Shown here: in pieces, positions 47,139-57,423 of the stretch | How positions within the stretch are numbered: the stretch's first letter is position 1 | Layout of the letters: each line of letters opens with the position of its first letter | Source: Margaritifera margaritifera | Taxonomy: Eukaryota; Mollusca; Bivalvia; Unionida; Margaritiferidae | Direction: 5' to 3' | NCBI GenBank assembly: GCA_029931535.1 | Contig: JAQPZY010001579.1 | Location: forward strand, 124,001-188,000 | Length of the DNA stretch: 64,000 nucleotides | Notes under the pieces: generated by a model | Told to the model about the DNA's origin: nothing | The model's database searches: none | What the model saw: the letters and a program-made list of their open reading frames with translations, nothing else | Translations under genes and position numbers: made by a program

Positions 47139-47475
47139 CATTTAGTATACAAACCTGGTCTCTTATTATATATGTACATATAAGGGGCCATGTATTTGAA
47201 GGGTTTTAAACCCGCTGTCTTCACTCAGAACATGATATATTTTCATGATTTGAACCCATTATATTATCAGGTTTACTTAGGGTAAAAACAAAAGCTTCCT
47301 TAGGGACATATTCAAAACTGATAACAAGTAGGCAAAATAGCTTAAAGTAATTGATAATTGACACACACTAAATGTTAAGCAATGTTGAGCTCTGTCGCTT
47401 GTTAAGAGCAGAAAATGCACACAGATTTATTTGCAAGGTGCAAATCTGCATTTACTTGGCCAAGGGACGAATAGG

Positions 47476-49298
47476 TACTGTAATCACAGTAAGTCTTGGG
47501 ACACGAAAAAAAATTTTTTTTTTTTCGTGTCCCAATACTTATATGCATGTAAAATATATAAAATTTTCGGTGTCCCAAAACTTGTAGACACAAAAAAATG
47601 TAAAGACAAAATTGGGAAGATCGCCATACGTCATACAGCAGTGACCAGCTCGTTCAATTACCATGTCATTCGTCAATAAACTGTTATAAACTACTGTGAT
47701 TGTTTTATGTTATTATTTTGTATGTGCATATTTTCCGATTTCTCCAACATGATTTAAAAAAAAGGTAAATAAAGACTTCATAATTCATGGGCCGCTTACA
47801 ATTAACGGAAGACCTGTACTATGGTGTACAGTACTTACACAGTGCAAATCGTACTTGGCGTCACTTATATCCTTGTTTATTCCCAAAAATATTCGATGCA
47901 GATTTTGCTTTATTCATCATTTTTACCAATTCGCATTCTTCCAGATTACATTTCAGCTACATGTAGCTGAAATTTTCATCAACTGTCATACACGTTCATT
48001 ACTGTTTCATTTATTTGGATTCACGCGCTCAACAGTTACTGTTTTTCAGTGGTATAAACAATCTTACAAAGTGATGGAATCTATATGAAAAGGCACGTGT
48101 GTTTAATTATATAAAGCACATGACCAGCATAAATTCAAATAACTCATATATTCATGAAAGAATGATCGTAATATATGTTAAAATTCTGAATATAGATTGA
48201 TTAAGAGCATCATTGATCCATTTTAGTTTTGTGTTTCTTCTTAACAAAATGATAATTTTCCACACATTATTCATTCCACTTTTGATTTTGGCAAGCTGGT
48301 TGTTTTGGCGTCTCCTTTGTTTATAATTGGCGGATTTGTCTTTTGTTTTCCGACAGCAATCAAGGCCAGTTAATTGTTAAAACCCTGAAATTGGTTTGGG
48401 TAAAGAGGAATTTTGTCCGGCGGCAATGCCGGTACTTGGATGTGTGATTGGCTTCTACTGCGTAATATTAGCACGATTACCGTAGCTGAGTAAACATGAA
48501 CTTATTTAAGGTCGCTTACATCAAAGCAAACTACCATGGAGTTTTTATTTTAAAAGCATTATTTCTTAAACTTCTTTATCGTATTTTCAAGATATTATTT
48601 AAGTTTAGTGCAGTGGTGCCTATGATTCGAATCCAATGTATGTACTTCATTCATCACAAGTAAAAATCTTCAATGTACACGTGGTGATGCCATGATGTAA
48701 ACATGCATACAATAAATGCTAGAGTTGAAATAAACACTATTTTCATTGTTCTCATCCTGGTATCACATTGTAATAAATTAGGTATTTCCATTTTCAGGGG
48801 AAAAAAAACTCCCCAATAATTACAGGTGACTTTCGACAATTTTAATGCAATAATGCATAAACTGACAATAGTAAACTAGAGCACAATAGGGAGAAGTTAT
48901 ACCATTGTTGAATGGGTATAACATACCGCTAATGCTCAATTCTTGTCATCGTCTGATTAAATTATACATATTTTAATTTGATAGAAATAATAAGAAAACA
49001 AAGAAAAATTCAATATATTTATTGACTCTTCAAACAAATTATAATAATTTATAATATTTCCATGTGATATTCATAATGAGAGTCCCTTAACAACCACGAA
49101 GTCCTGTTTATTTTACATGAGGTTACGATCGATAAAATATGCCGATCGATCAGTAGAAAAAAAAATGTTTTAGGTGTCCCAAGACTTATAGTACATGAAA
49201 AAAATTGCTTTAACTTCGTGTCCCAACTTGTATAGGTCATAAAAAAATTACTTTTGAAAATAATTAAGGGTGTCCCAAGACTTACCGTGATTACGGTA
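47476..49298. mobile_element. 1.8-kb element with TA duplication and subterminal GTGTCCCAA motifs
   Basis: Left end TACTGTAATCACAGTAAGTC then TTGGGACAC; right end is the reverse complement with changes (GTGTCCCAAGACTTACCGTG then ATTACGGTA). TA at each edge can be the target duplication (47476-47477, 49297-49298). GTGTCCCAA occurs three times near each end (left 47496-47580, right 49175-49280). The left pair forms a long A/T-cored hairpin (TTGGGACACG...CGTGTCCCAA, 47494-47534). The interior has no ORF above about 77 codons and no recognisable transposase, so it is non-autonomous. Confidence 0.85.
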
Positions 49299-49369
49299 GT
49301 AAAGTTTTCCTTCTTCACAGCAATTTTTTTACCCGGTCAGGACGAGTGGTTTTCCTGAGCCCTAGCAGT

Positions 49370-50900
49370 TAATCTTCAGCTGGCAACAGCATCATTGACA
49401 GTTTGTTAACATTGTGGTTAAAGTTTTTTATACACCTGCCATACCATATGGAAGAGCATATTATGTTATGATGTTGTTCTTTCATCTGTCTGTTAACAAT
49501 TTTGTTTCTGCACAATAACTTGAGTTGTCCACCATCTACAGTTACCAAAGTATTTGGATGGCTTGCACTTGGGGTAAAGAAGAACATGATTGATTTTGGG
49601 GTTAAAAGCTCAAAAGGTCAGGGTCACTGATTAGAAGAAGAAAAATGGTTTCTGCACAATAACTCCAACTCTGCACTATTTGCAGTTGCTAAACTTTGTG
49701 GACGGGTTGCACTTGGGATAAGGAATAACCCTATCAATTTTGGGGTCAAGATGTCAATAAACTTGAGTTCTACACAATATAGTTACCAAACTTTGCAGAT
49801 GGTTTACACTTGGGATAAGAAAGAAACATATCTGTTTCAGGCTCAAAAGGCCAAAGGTCAAGATCATGCTGTAAGAAAGAACCCAATTGATAGTGGGTCA
49901 AAAGGTCAAAGGTGGAAAGTCATTAAACTTCACACACAATTTCATCCTGAGGTCTAGTTTGTCCTAAATGAAAATTATGCACCTCAAATATCCAATATGA
50001 CCACCACCAAGAATCCTACTGATTGCAGGTTCCAAAAGATCAGAGGTCAAGGTCACTGTGACTTAAAGAAGAAAATTGGTTTCCATACAATAACTGGAGT
50101 TCTCCATCATCTCTGGTGGTTGTGGATGGCTTTCTATTGGTGTAAGGACGAACTTAATTTGTTTTTTTGGAGTTAGAAGGTCAAGGTCATGCATTGAGAT
50201 AATTAAAAAATGGTTTCTGCACAATAACATTATGTCTACATCACAGATCTCAACCAAAGTTTGTGGATTGCTTACACTTGGGTCTTTGGGTTAAGGAAGA
50301 AGACTATTGATTTTGCATACAATGTGCTCTTGTTATGATATGTAGTTGGTCCTGAATACAAATTGTTGGATTTGACCTCCCACATGAAAATCTTGTTATG
50401 ATTACTCCTTCTGAACAGATTGTGATATTGTTGGATTTGACCTCCCACAGAGGTTATCATGAAAATCTTGTTATGATTACTCCTTCTGAACAGATTGTGA
50501 TATTGTTGGATTTGACCTCCCACAGAGGTTATCATGAAAATCTTGTTATGATTACTCCTTCTGAACAGATTGTGATATTGACATTGGGTTTTCACTAACA
50601 CACTTCTTGCAACATGCAGTTCATTCTGTATTAGAATAATTCTAATCTAACCTCCAGAATGGCTGCCTTATCAATCATCTGGAACATTTTCTTATGTCTT
50701 TCTCTTCTAAATGGATGTTTGTATTGACTTGAGTTTTTTACTTAAACATTATTCCGAATGAAAGTAGTTCTGGTTTGTTTGCAGCAGATTCCGAATGAAG
50801 GTAGTTCTGGTTTGCAGCAGATTCCGAATGAAAGTAGTTCTGATTTGACCTCCAACATGGCAACAATAGTGACCATCTCAGAATTCATGTTGTCACTTGT
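49370..50900. repeat. Family B and related ~180-bp diverged repeats
   Basis: 49430-50290 has about four units with GGTTTCTGCACAATAACT, TTGCACTTGGG, GATTTTGGGGTCAA and AAGGTCAAGGTCA. 50340-50600 contains a perfect 75-bp unit repeated 2.5 times (ATTGTTGGATTTGACCTCCC ... GAACAGATTGTG). 50740-50850 has AGATTCCGAATGAAAGTAG three times. All non-coding. Confidence 0.85.
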
Positions 50901-51669
50901 TACGACTCTGTGGTCTAAGAAAAATGTAACAGAAAGAAAGTGAAACCAACAAATCAAGTAAAAATCAACAAGCAATTTATTACTAGATAATTATAATGAA
51001 AAATCAAAAAAGTCACTTACAGTAATGTGTTTTGAAATCCTAATAATCCAATAAGAATGATTGTTCTAATCACAAGTCCTAAATATAGAATGTTCCGAAT
51101 TCACGGCTGTGTCCTTGAATGTTATTATGTGCCAATGGTCTCCAAAGTCCTGATGTACTAGTAATCTTGATGTGCTGATGTCAAAATGAAGTATTCCAAA
51201 ATCTCTGAATAAGTTCACATAAATTCCAAAATCATCAATTAAAAATCCAAAATCCAAAAGTTTATGAGCACTGTTATAATCCAATGAATATTTAAAATAA
51301 TTCCTCTCTTAGAATTTGGAATGAATTTTCACAACTGTAATAGCTCTTTACAAGACTGATGGTAATGTCAAAACTGAATAAATGTCCACCAAACATGGTA
51401 TATATAAAGATTGGTCACATGACAGAATGTTTTAGAATGTGTGTCATCTTAATGGAATTTTACTTGTAAACAAAAATTCAACCTTGACCTTCAAATTGAG
51501 AAAACATATTGATCAAAACAACCTAATTCAAGGACACTAGTTAAACATGTTTTTCCTGATAAACATAAAGATTTAAGCAAATATTAAAGTGAAGAAACAT
51601 TTATAATTTCCTAAAATATTTATAATATTATATAAACATCATACATAACACACTAATCCTCTTGAAAGA

Positions 51670-52110
51670 ATTATGGCATTGACATGTTTTTTTTTTTTAA
51701 TGAAAACCTCTTGAAATATGTAACTGATCCTTAGTGAAAATGATGCAGATCTGACCTCAGACATGTCTGTGCTCTTGTAAATTAGTTTGAAAACTTGACC
51801 TAGTTGACCTTGGGGTTAAGCCAGAGGTCACGGCTTGCATTTTTGCACTTCTTTGAGCTTATGAACACATACAAATGCATATGGGTACACCTTAACATTA
51901 TCTGAAACAAGTTTTTCTATCTTCTATCCATGATATCAGATTTGAGGTCAAAGGCCATGTTGCTGGTTTTTCTTCTGTATTTGTGAATATATTAACTCAA
52001 ACAGGTAAGATTTTTTTTTTCTCCCAACTTTAGTATGTTGGAGTTTCTTAAGAATATTTGAGATGATTTCAATACTTGGCATTTGAAAAAGGTAAAAGGA
52101 GGGAAGAAGT
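51670..52110 (+). repeat. Family B repeat, last core and tail
   Basis: Includes CTGATCCTTAGTGAAAATGA, GTCTGTGCTCTTGTAAA, GAGGTCAAAGGCCATG, TATGTTGGAGTTTCTTAAGA and GATTTCAATACTTGGCA, the same order as 10080-11000. Confidence 0.75.
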
Positions 52111-52400
52111 GGACTTGCAATGACTGCCCACTAATTCCTTTTGGCTAGTATAGCATTGGTGCTTTTGAGGGACTCCTGTTTTTAAAAATGACATGCTGAG
52201 CAAAAGTGTATCCTTACTACTTACACTTGTTTGGAATAAAAAGCATAAAGCAGTCATGAAAGCCTTCTGTCAGTTTGAATGCCTGTTATTTATAAAAAAA
52301 TCAATATATAAAACCAGATCTGTTCTCTCTGAAAATTATGTCAGGTTTGGGAGTTGCATCAAATGATATCTGTTAATGCAATATGATATTTTACAAGCAG

Positions 52401-52530
52401 CCTCAGTGGCCTTCAAGGGGACATGGGGATGTGAAGAAGGAGTTTGTTCCTGCTGAACCTCCCAAAGAGAACCCCTGGACAAAGAGAATGCAGCACAGCA
52501 AGCCTGATAGCAGCCACATCCTGTCCACAG
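52401..52530 (+). CDS. EIF4B: EIF4B exon with second PKENxW motif
   Basis: Reads PQWPSRGHGDVKKEFVPAEP, PKENPWTKRMQHSKPDSSHI, LST and a split Gly/Asp base. It contains V-P-A-x-P-P-K-E-N-P-W-T-K-R, a second copy of the motif seen in the previous exon. Acceptor ACAAGCAG is short on pyrimidines; donor GTATAG. Phase 0 in, 1 out, matching both neighbours. Confidence 0.92.
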
Positions 52531-53162
52531 GTATAGATTACATCACACTGTTGTAGCTCCCTAATATAAGTCAACTGATTAAAGCTCCTTGACCATTTGA
52601 TGTTTGAAGTTCTTACAGAAAGGCCGTTTTTACTTTACTCATGATGAGGGATAGAGTGAGTTAGCTTTGCATACCAGCTACATTTGGTCTAATGTGTAAC
52701 ATTGGAACCCTAATGTTTAGCTCTACTGATCAAAGACCAGAACAGTTTATGTGATGGTCCTGTCTGTGTTGTCCTTCATCTGTTAGCAGTTGTTATTGCT
52801 ACTCCTCCTAAACTACTTGGAGTAAAGTCATTAAACTTGGAACACAGTTTCATCCTGAAGTCTGGTTGGTCCAAAATGAAAATGATGACCCTCAGACATC
52901 CAGTATGGCTGCCACAGTGGTTATCTAGAAAATCTTTTTATCACTTCTCCTGAACAGATGGTCATATCACAGGGTTTTCACGAAAAGACTTCTTATGATG
53001 TGTGGATAGACCTACATGAAACTGATCCCAATTTGATGAGCACCAGAGCAATCTTTAAAATCTTGTTGTTGTTACTCCTCCTGAACTTATGGTCAAATGT
53101 CAGAGATATGCAGAATCCTAACTATTTATATTTTTGATCTTTTGCCTTCACACCGGTGTATA

Positions 53163-53379
53163 CCGTATATACTCGTGTATAACCGGAGTCAAAATGCAAA
53201 CAACATAGACCTTGATCTGCTGTCGCATAATGCACCAGCAGATCAGGATCTATGTTGTTTGTTCTACTGATTAGTCCTTACAAACTGCATAGACCCAGAT
53301 CTGCCAGATCATTATGCGATGGCAGATCTGGGTCTATGCAGTTTGCAGTTGGTATCGGCTTATACGTGATTATATATGG
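53163..53379. mobile_element. Double-hairpin MITE, copy 4 (best preserved)
   Basis: Ends CCGTATATACTCGTGTATAA and, reverse-complemented, CCATATATAATCACGTATAA. Two inner palindromes: AACATAGACCTTGATCTGCT pairs with AGCAGATCAGGATCTATGTT, and AACTGCATAGACCCAGATCT pairs with AGATCTGGGTCTATGCAGTT. TA precedes the left end (53161-53162); the right flank lacks TA. Confidence 0.9.
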
Positions 53380-53384
53380 TGGTT

Positions 53385-54640
53385 GATCCTAAATGAAAAT
53401 TGTGGCAATCTGACTTCCAACATGGCCATCTTCTCAGCAGTCTTGAAAATCTTGTTAGTGCTACTTGAACTGATTATAGAACCTTAAATTATTCTTACTA
53501 CATGTATTTGGTCCTGTTTGAAAATTATGCCAATTTTTTACCTCATGAAATGGCTGCAAAGGAGGCTATTCAATTTTTTACCTCATGAAATGGCTGCAAA
53601 GGAAGCTATTCAATTTTTTACCTCATGAAATGGCTGCAAAGGAGGCTATTCAATTTTTTATTGTTACTCCACTTAAATAGATGATAGCATCAACAAGGGG
53701 TTTTCACTTAAATTCATCTTACTGTATGCATTGCTCCTATTTGAAACTATGCCAATTCGAGTCACAAAATGGCTGCAAAGGAGGTCATCTTGAAAATCTT
53801 CTTACAATATGTTGTGAGTACAGGATGAAAATTGTGCTGATCAGACCTCACAAAATGGCAGCCACAATGGTCACCATTAAAATCTTGTCATTGCTTCTCT
53901 TTCTGAATAGATAGTTCTTTTTCAATAAGCAACTTGATAGCAAATTGACATTAATTTCAGGACTTGATTCAGGTTTTTATCGGTGATGACTTGTGAGCAT
54001 GACAACACACACAGGTATAAATTGATTTCTGTCAATTGCAGTTTGTGCTTATATATGATAATTATTTAAAATAGACACCAACACATAAAATCTGTGGCTG
54101 GTTTTGCTTTCTGGAACAAAACCGGTCATGGATTTTACATGTTAGTGTTGTTTATTTTAAATAATTATCTTGTATATAAAGCAACACTATGGCATCATCT
54201 GATGATCCACGTATTGATAAAACGACATCATTAAAATTATCTTTAGCAAGGCTGGCAGAGAAACAATTGAAAAATGGACTTCATGCGAGATTTCTTGAAA
54301 ATTTTATTCAAGGTGGATATATATATCGGGAATACTTTACATACTGTTTAGAAGAATATTTTTTTATGGATTGAACCAAACTTAGCATGTGGATATATTT
54401 TGACATTATCTGAGATGAGTTCAGTGATCATCTATCCATGATAACAGGTTCAAGGTCAAAGGTTAATCTATCCATGATAACATGTTCAAGCTCAGAGGTT
54501 ATGACAAAGATTTTTGTACTGCACTTATTTTGTGAACATCTTAACTCAGACATATAAGAAGATAATTTGTTAGTAGATTTGGTATGTTGGAGTTTCTAAA
54601 GAATATTTACGATGGTTTGAGTACTCTGCAGTGGAAAAGA
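53385..54640 (+). repeat. Family B repeat, core and tail
   Basis: Core units with GGTCCTGTTTGAAAATTATG and CTTGAAAATCTTGTTAG, then the tail with ATCTGAGATGAGTTCAGTGA, GTTCAAGGTCAAAGG, ATGTTGGAGTTTCTAAAGAA and GTACTCTGCAGT. Core interrupted by the 40-bp array and by a palindromic pair at 54050-54185 (ATATATGATAATTATTTAAA with TTTAAATAATTATCTTGTAT). Confidence 0.75.
53531..53665 (+). repeat. 40-bp minisatellite, three units
   Basis: CAATTTTTTACCTCATGAAA plus TGGCTGCAAAGGAGGCTATT repeated at 53531, 53571 and 53611 with one substitution, then a partial unit. It arose within a family B core (ATGGCTGC anchor). Confidence 0.95.
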
Positions 54641-55998
54641 TTAAAACAGCCCCCTGAGCAGTGGCCACCAGCTTTATGCAGTCAGAATCCCTTGACACTG
54701 ACGAGTTTGTGTTCAAAAGTACACCTCTAGGATGGCCACTCTAACGTAACCAGCAGCTTGCATATTAGTGCGAAAACTGTCAAATTTACCCCTCGCAAGC
54801 GGCCACAAAATGGGGTTTTACAGATATAAATTTCATGAATATTTGTTGATTTTTAAATTGAACACATTAACATTTGTTCTAACATGCCAATGACTAACTT
54901 GAATCTATACATAGAGGTTAATAATTCAATTATCCTTACTGCTTTGTGTTCCTTAGATGTTAGGTTTTGTCACATAATTACTGGCTATTATTGCCACCAA
55001 TAATTATCAAAATGACAAAAGCTAACTGGTGAGAAGTACAGTATTGTTAAGCTCATGTCATGTCAGTCGCCATAAAGTAAAAATGGTATGTTAGCCATTG
55101 TGGTTTCTCTCACAGATTACAAAATGTATATGAAAGTGTACCAGACTAAAACCAGTCAAACACATGACAAGCTCACTTCCTTTGTAAACACTGAGCATCT
55201 TGTGTGATAACTACAAATTGCGAATGAAGGAATAAGTTCTTGCAAAAGTGCAAAATGTCATCAGACATTCTCAGTTTAGAAGGAAAAGTGAAAACAATTT
55301 GACCATATGAAAAGAGGGAGAGTCCTTTGATCACTACTGAGAAATTTGATTTCGGAAAGAATCAAATAAACATCAGTTACAACCAGATGTTTGTACCCTG
55401 ATTTTATTAACAAGTTGGTTTTTGCACCATGATTGATGATTATTCATAATTATTTTAAATAGATTGATATAAGTTTTATTCCATTGATTCCAAAACATGT
55501 CTTTTATTTTTAAATGAAAATATTAAATGTTTAAAAATTAGTTACACCTTTTATAGGTTATATGTAATTATTACTCACAACTGTGTGATCCCTCTCTGGA
55601 AGAACCATCCCTCTTGTATGGCCACTTTCCTGCTGCAGAAGGGGAGGCCTTATAAGAGGGGGCACTGTATCATAAAGTGATGTGAATCTTTTCACTTAGC
55701 AGAGCATCAGTCCATCCGAGGAACTTTTGTTTATGTCAGAGACAATATACCATAATTTGTTTAGTCATCTAGTACATTGAAATCAGTATAGAATACAGTG
55801 TTGCATAGTTTTGTAATGAAGTATATTATAAATATTTTCAACCAATATCAAAATTTTAAATAATCTAGATCTTGGTTGTAAATGTTTTGGATGAGCTTAA
55901 TGTTTCTGAGTAAACTTAAAAACAGTGATATATAGCAGAGTGTCATTCCAATATTTGATGCTAATTACAAGATAGTGAAAATAAGTATGTCTGTTCAG

Positions 55999-56104
55999 AT
56001 ACCACTGCTGAGGGAACTGGCTCACCTGGCAAAGGTGAGAGGGGTCGAGGAGGAGGAGGTGGCAGTAGGGGAAGGGGAGGAGTAGGCAGAGGAGGACCTT
56101 TGAG
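55999..56104 (+). CDS. EIF4B: EIF4B exon, RGG-rich segment
   Basis: Reads split Asp, TTAEGTGSPGKGERGRGGGG, GSRGRGGVGRGGPL and a split Arg codon. RG/RGG repeats like these bind RNA and are arginine-methylation targets in many proteins; that role here is inference. Acceptor ATGTCTGTTCAG, donor GTAATC. Phase 1 in, 2 out, consistent. The codons are markedly G-rich compared with the AT-rich surroundings. A minus-strand Pro-rich ORF opposite it is an antisense shadow. Confidence 0.88.
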
Positions 56105-56185
56105 GTAATCACTAGAATACATTTCTTTATAATTAGCGCAACTAGCCAAATGTCGAGTGAGGTTAAAGGTTAAAGCATGGTCCTG

Positions 56186-57238
56186 TGCAGTGAGACAGTA
56201 GTCACATTTGCATCCATGCATCCATTAAGCCCCAGTGCAGTGAGACAGTAGTCACATTTGCATCCATACATCCATTAAGCCCCAGTGCAGTGAGATAGTA
56301 GTCACATTTGCATCCATACATCCATTAAGCCCCAGTGCAGTGAGACAGTAGTCACATTTGCATCCATACATCCATTAAGCCCCAGTGCAGTGAGACAGTA
56401 GTCACATTTGCATCTATACATCCATTAAGCCCCAGTGCAGTGAGACAGTAGTCACATTTGCATCTGTACATCCATTAGGCCCCTGTGCAGAGAGATAGTA
56501 GTCGCATTTGCATCCGTACATCTAGTAAGCCCCTCTGCAGAGAGATAGTAGTTACATTTGCATCAGTATATCCATTAGGCCCCTGTGCAGAGAGATAGTA
56601 GTCACATTTGCATCCATGCATCCATTAAGCCCCTGTGCAGAGAGATAGTAGTCACATTTGCATCCGTGCATCCATTAAGCCCCAGTGCAGAGAGATAGTA
56701 GTCACATTTGCATCCGTACATCCATTAAGCCCCAGTGCAGAGAGATAGTAGTCACATTTGCATCCGTGCATCCATTAAGCCCCTGTGCAGAGAGATAGTC
56801 ACATTTGCATCTGTGCATCCATTAAGCCCCTATGCAGAGAGACAGTAGTCACATTTGCATCCGTGCATCCATTAAGCCCCTGTGCAGAGAGATAGTAGTC
56901 ACATTTGCATCCGTGCATCCATTAGGCCCTGTGCAGTGAGATAGTAGTCACATTTGCATCCGTACATCCATTAAGCCCCTGTGCAGAGAGATAGTAGTCA
57001 CATTTGCATCCGTGCATCCATTAAGCCCCTGTGCAGAGAGATAGTAGTCACATTTGCATCCGTGCATCCATTAAGCCTCAGTGCAGAGAGATAGTAGTCA
57101 CATTTGCATCCGTACATCCATTAAGCCCCTGTTCAGAGAGATAGTAGTCACATTTGCATCCGTACATCCATTAAGCCCCTGTGCAGTGAGACAGTAGTCA
57201 CATTTGCATCCGTGCATCCATTAAGCCCATGTGCAGAC
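56186..57238 (+). repeat. 50-bp minisatellite, ~21 units, each with a POU octamer
   Basis: Unit: CCCCAGTGCAGTGAGACAGT then AGTCACATTTGCATCCATAC then ATCCATTAAG, spaced 50 bp (for example 56191, 56241, 56291). Variants split into an early GTGAGACAG type and a later GAGAGATAG type, so the array expanded in blocks. Every unit visible keeps ATTTGCAT, the reverse complement of the octamer ATGCAAAT. It begins 82 bp after the EIF4B exon donor. Confidence 0.97.
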
Positions 57239-57423
57239 TCAGGGATGTAGAATATGACTGATGTGTCCTCCTGCATGTCATAAGAGGCACCAACTGAAGG
57301 CAGCCTTTTGCCCAGGGATGTGTCCCATGATAATGATCCAGCTGAGAAGGTCTCGGACATTTTAAAAGAGAAGTGTTTATGTAAAAATATTGGTTTGTGT
57401 ATTTAAAGGATGTTGCCAATTTT

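Larger units (their letters stand above)
43310..52400 (+). other. EIF4B intron with several inverted-repeat transposons
   Basis: Contains a palindromic MITE (43912-44058), a truncated SINE (44440-44596), ~165-bp repeats (44620-45260), a 35-39 bp minisatellite (45285-45545), a 922-bp inverted-repeat element (46217-47138), a 1.8-kb TA-flanked element (47476-49298), and family B repeats (49370-50900, 51670-52110). Nothing recognisable in 43400-43900, 45550-46210 or 50950-51660. Confidence 0.7.
52531..55998 (+). other. EIF4B intron with family B repeats and a MITE
   Basis: Family B repeats at 52740-53110 and 53385-54640, MITE copy 4 (53163-53379), and a 40-bp minisatellite (53531-53665). 54650-55990 shows no recognisable feature. 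Confidence 0.7.

Noticed and set aside
50272..50601. Repetitive minus-strand ORF (YHNLFRRSNHNKIFM units)
   Set aside because: Translation of the 75-bp tandem repeat whose length is a multiple of three, which keeps the frame open by chance.
55961..56221. Minus-strand Pro-rich ORF
   Set aside because: Antisense shadow of the RGG-rich EIF4B exon; plus-strand phase and splice sites explain the composition.
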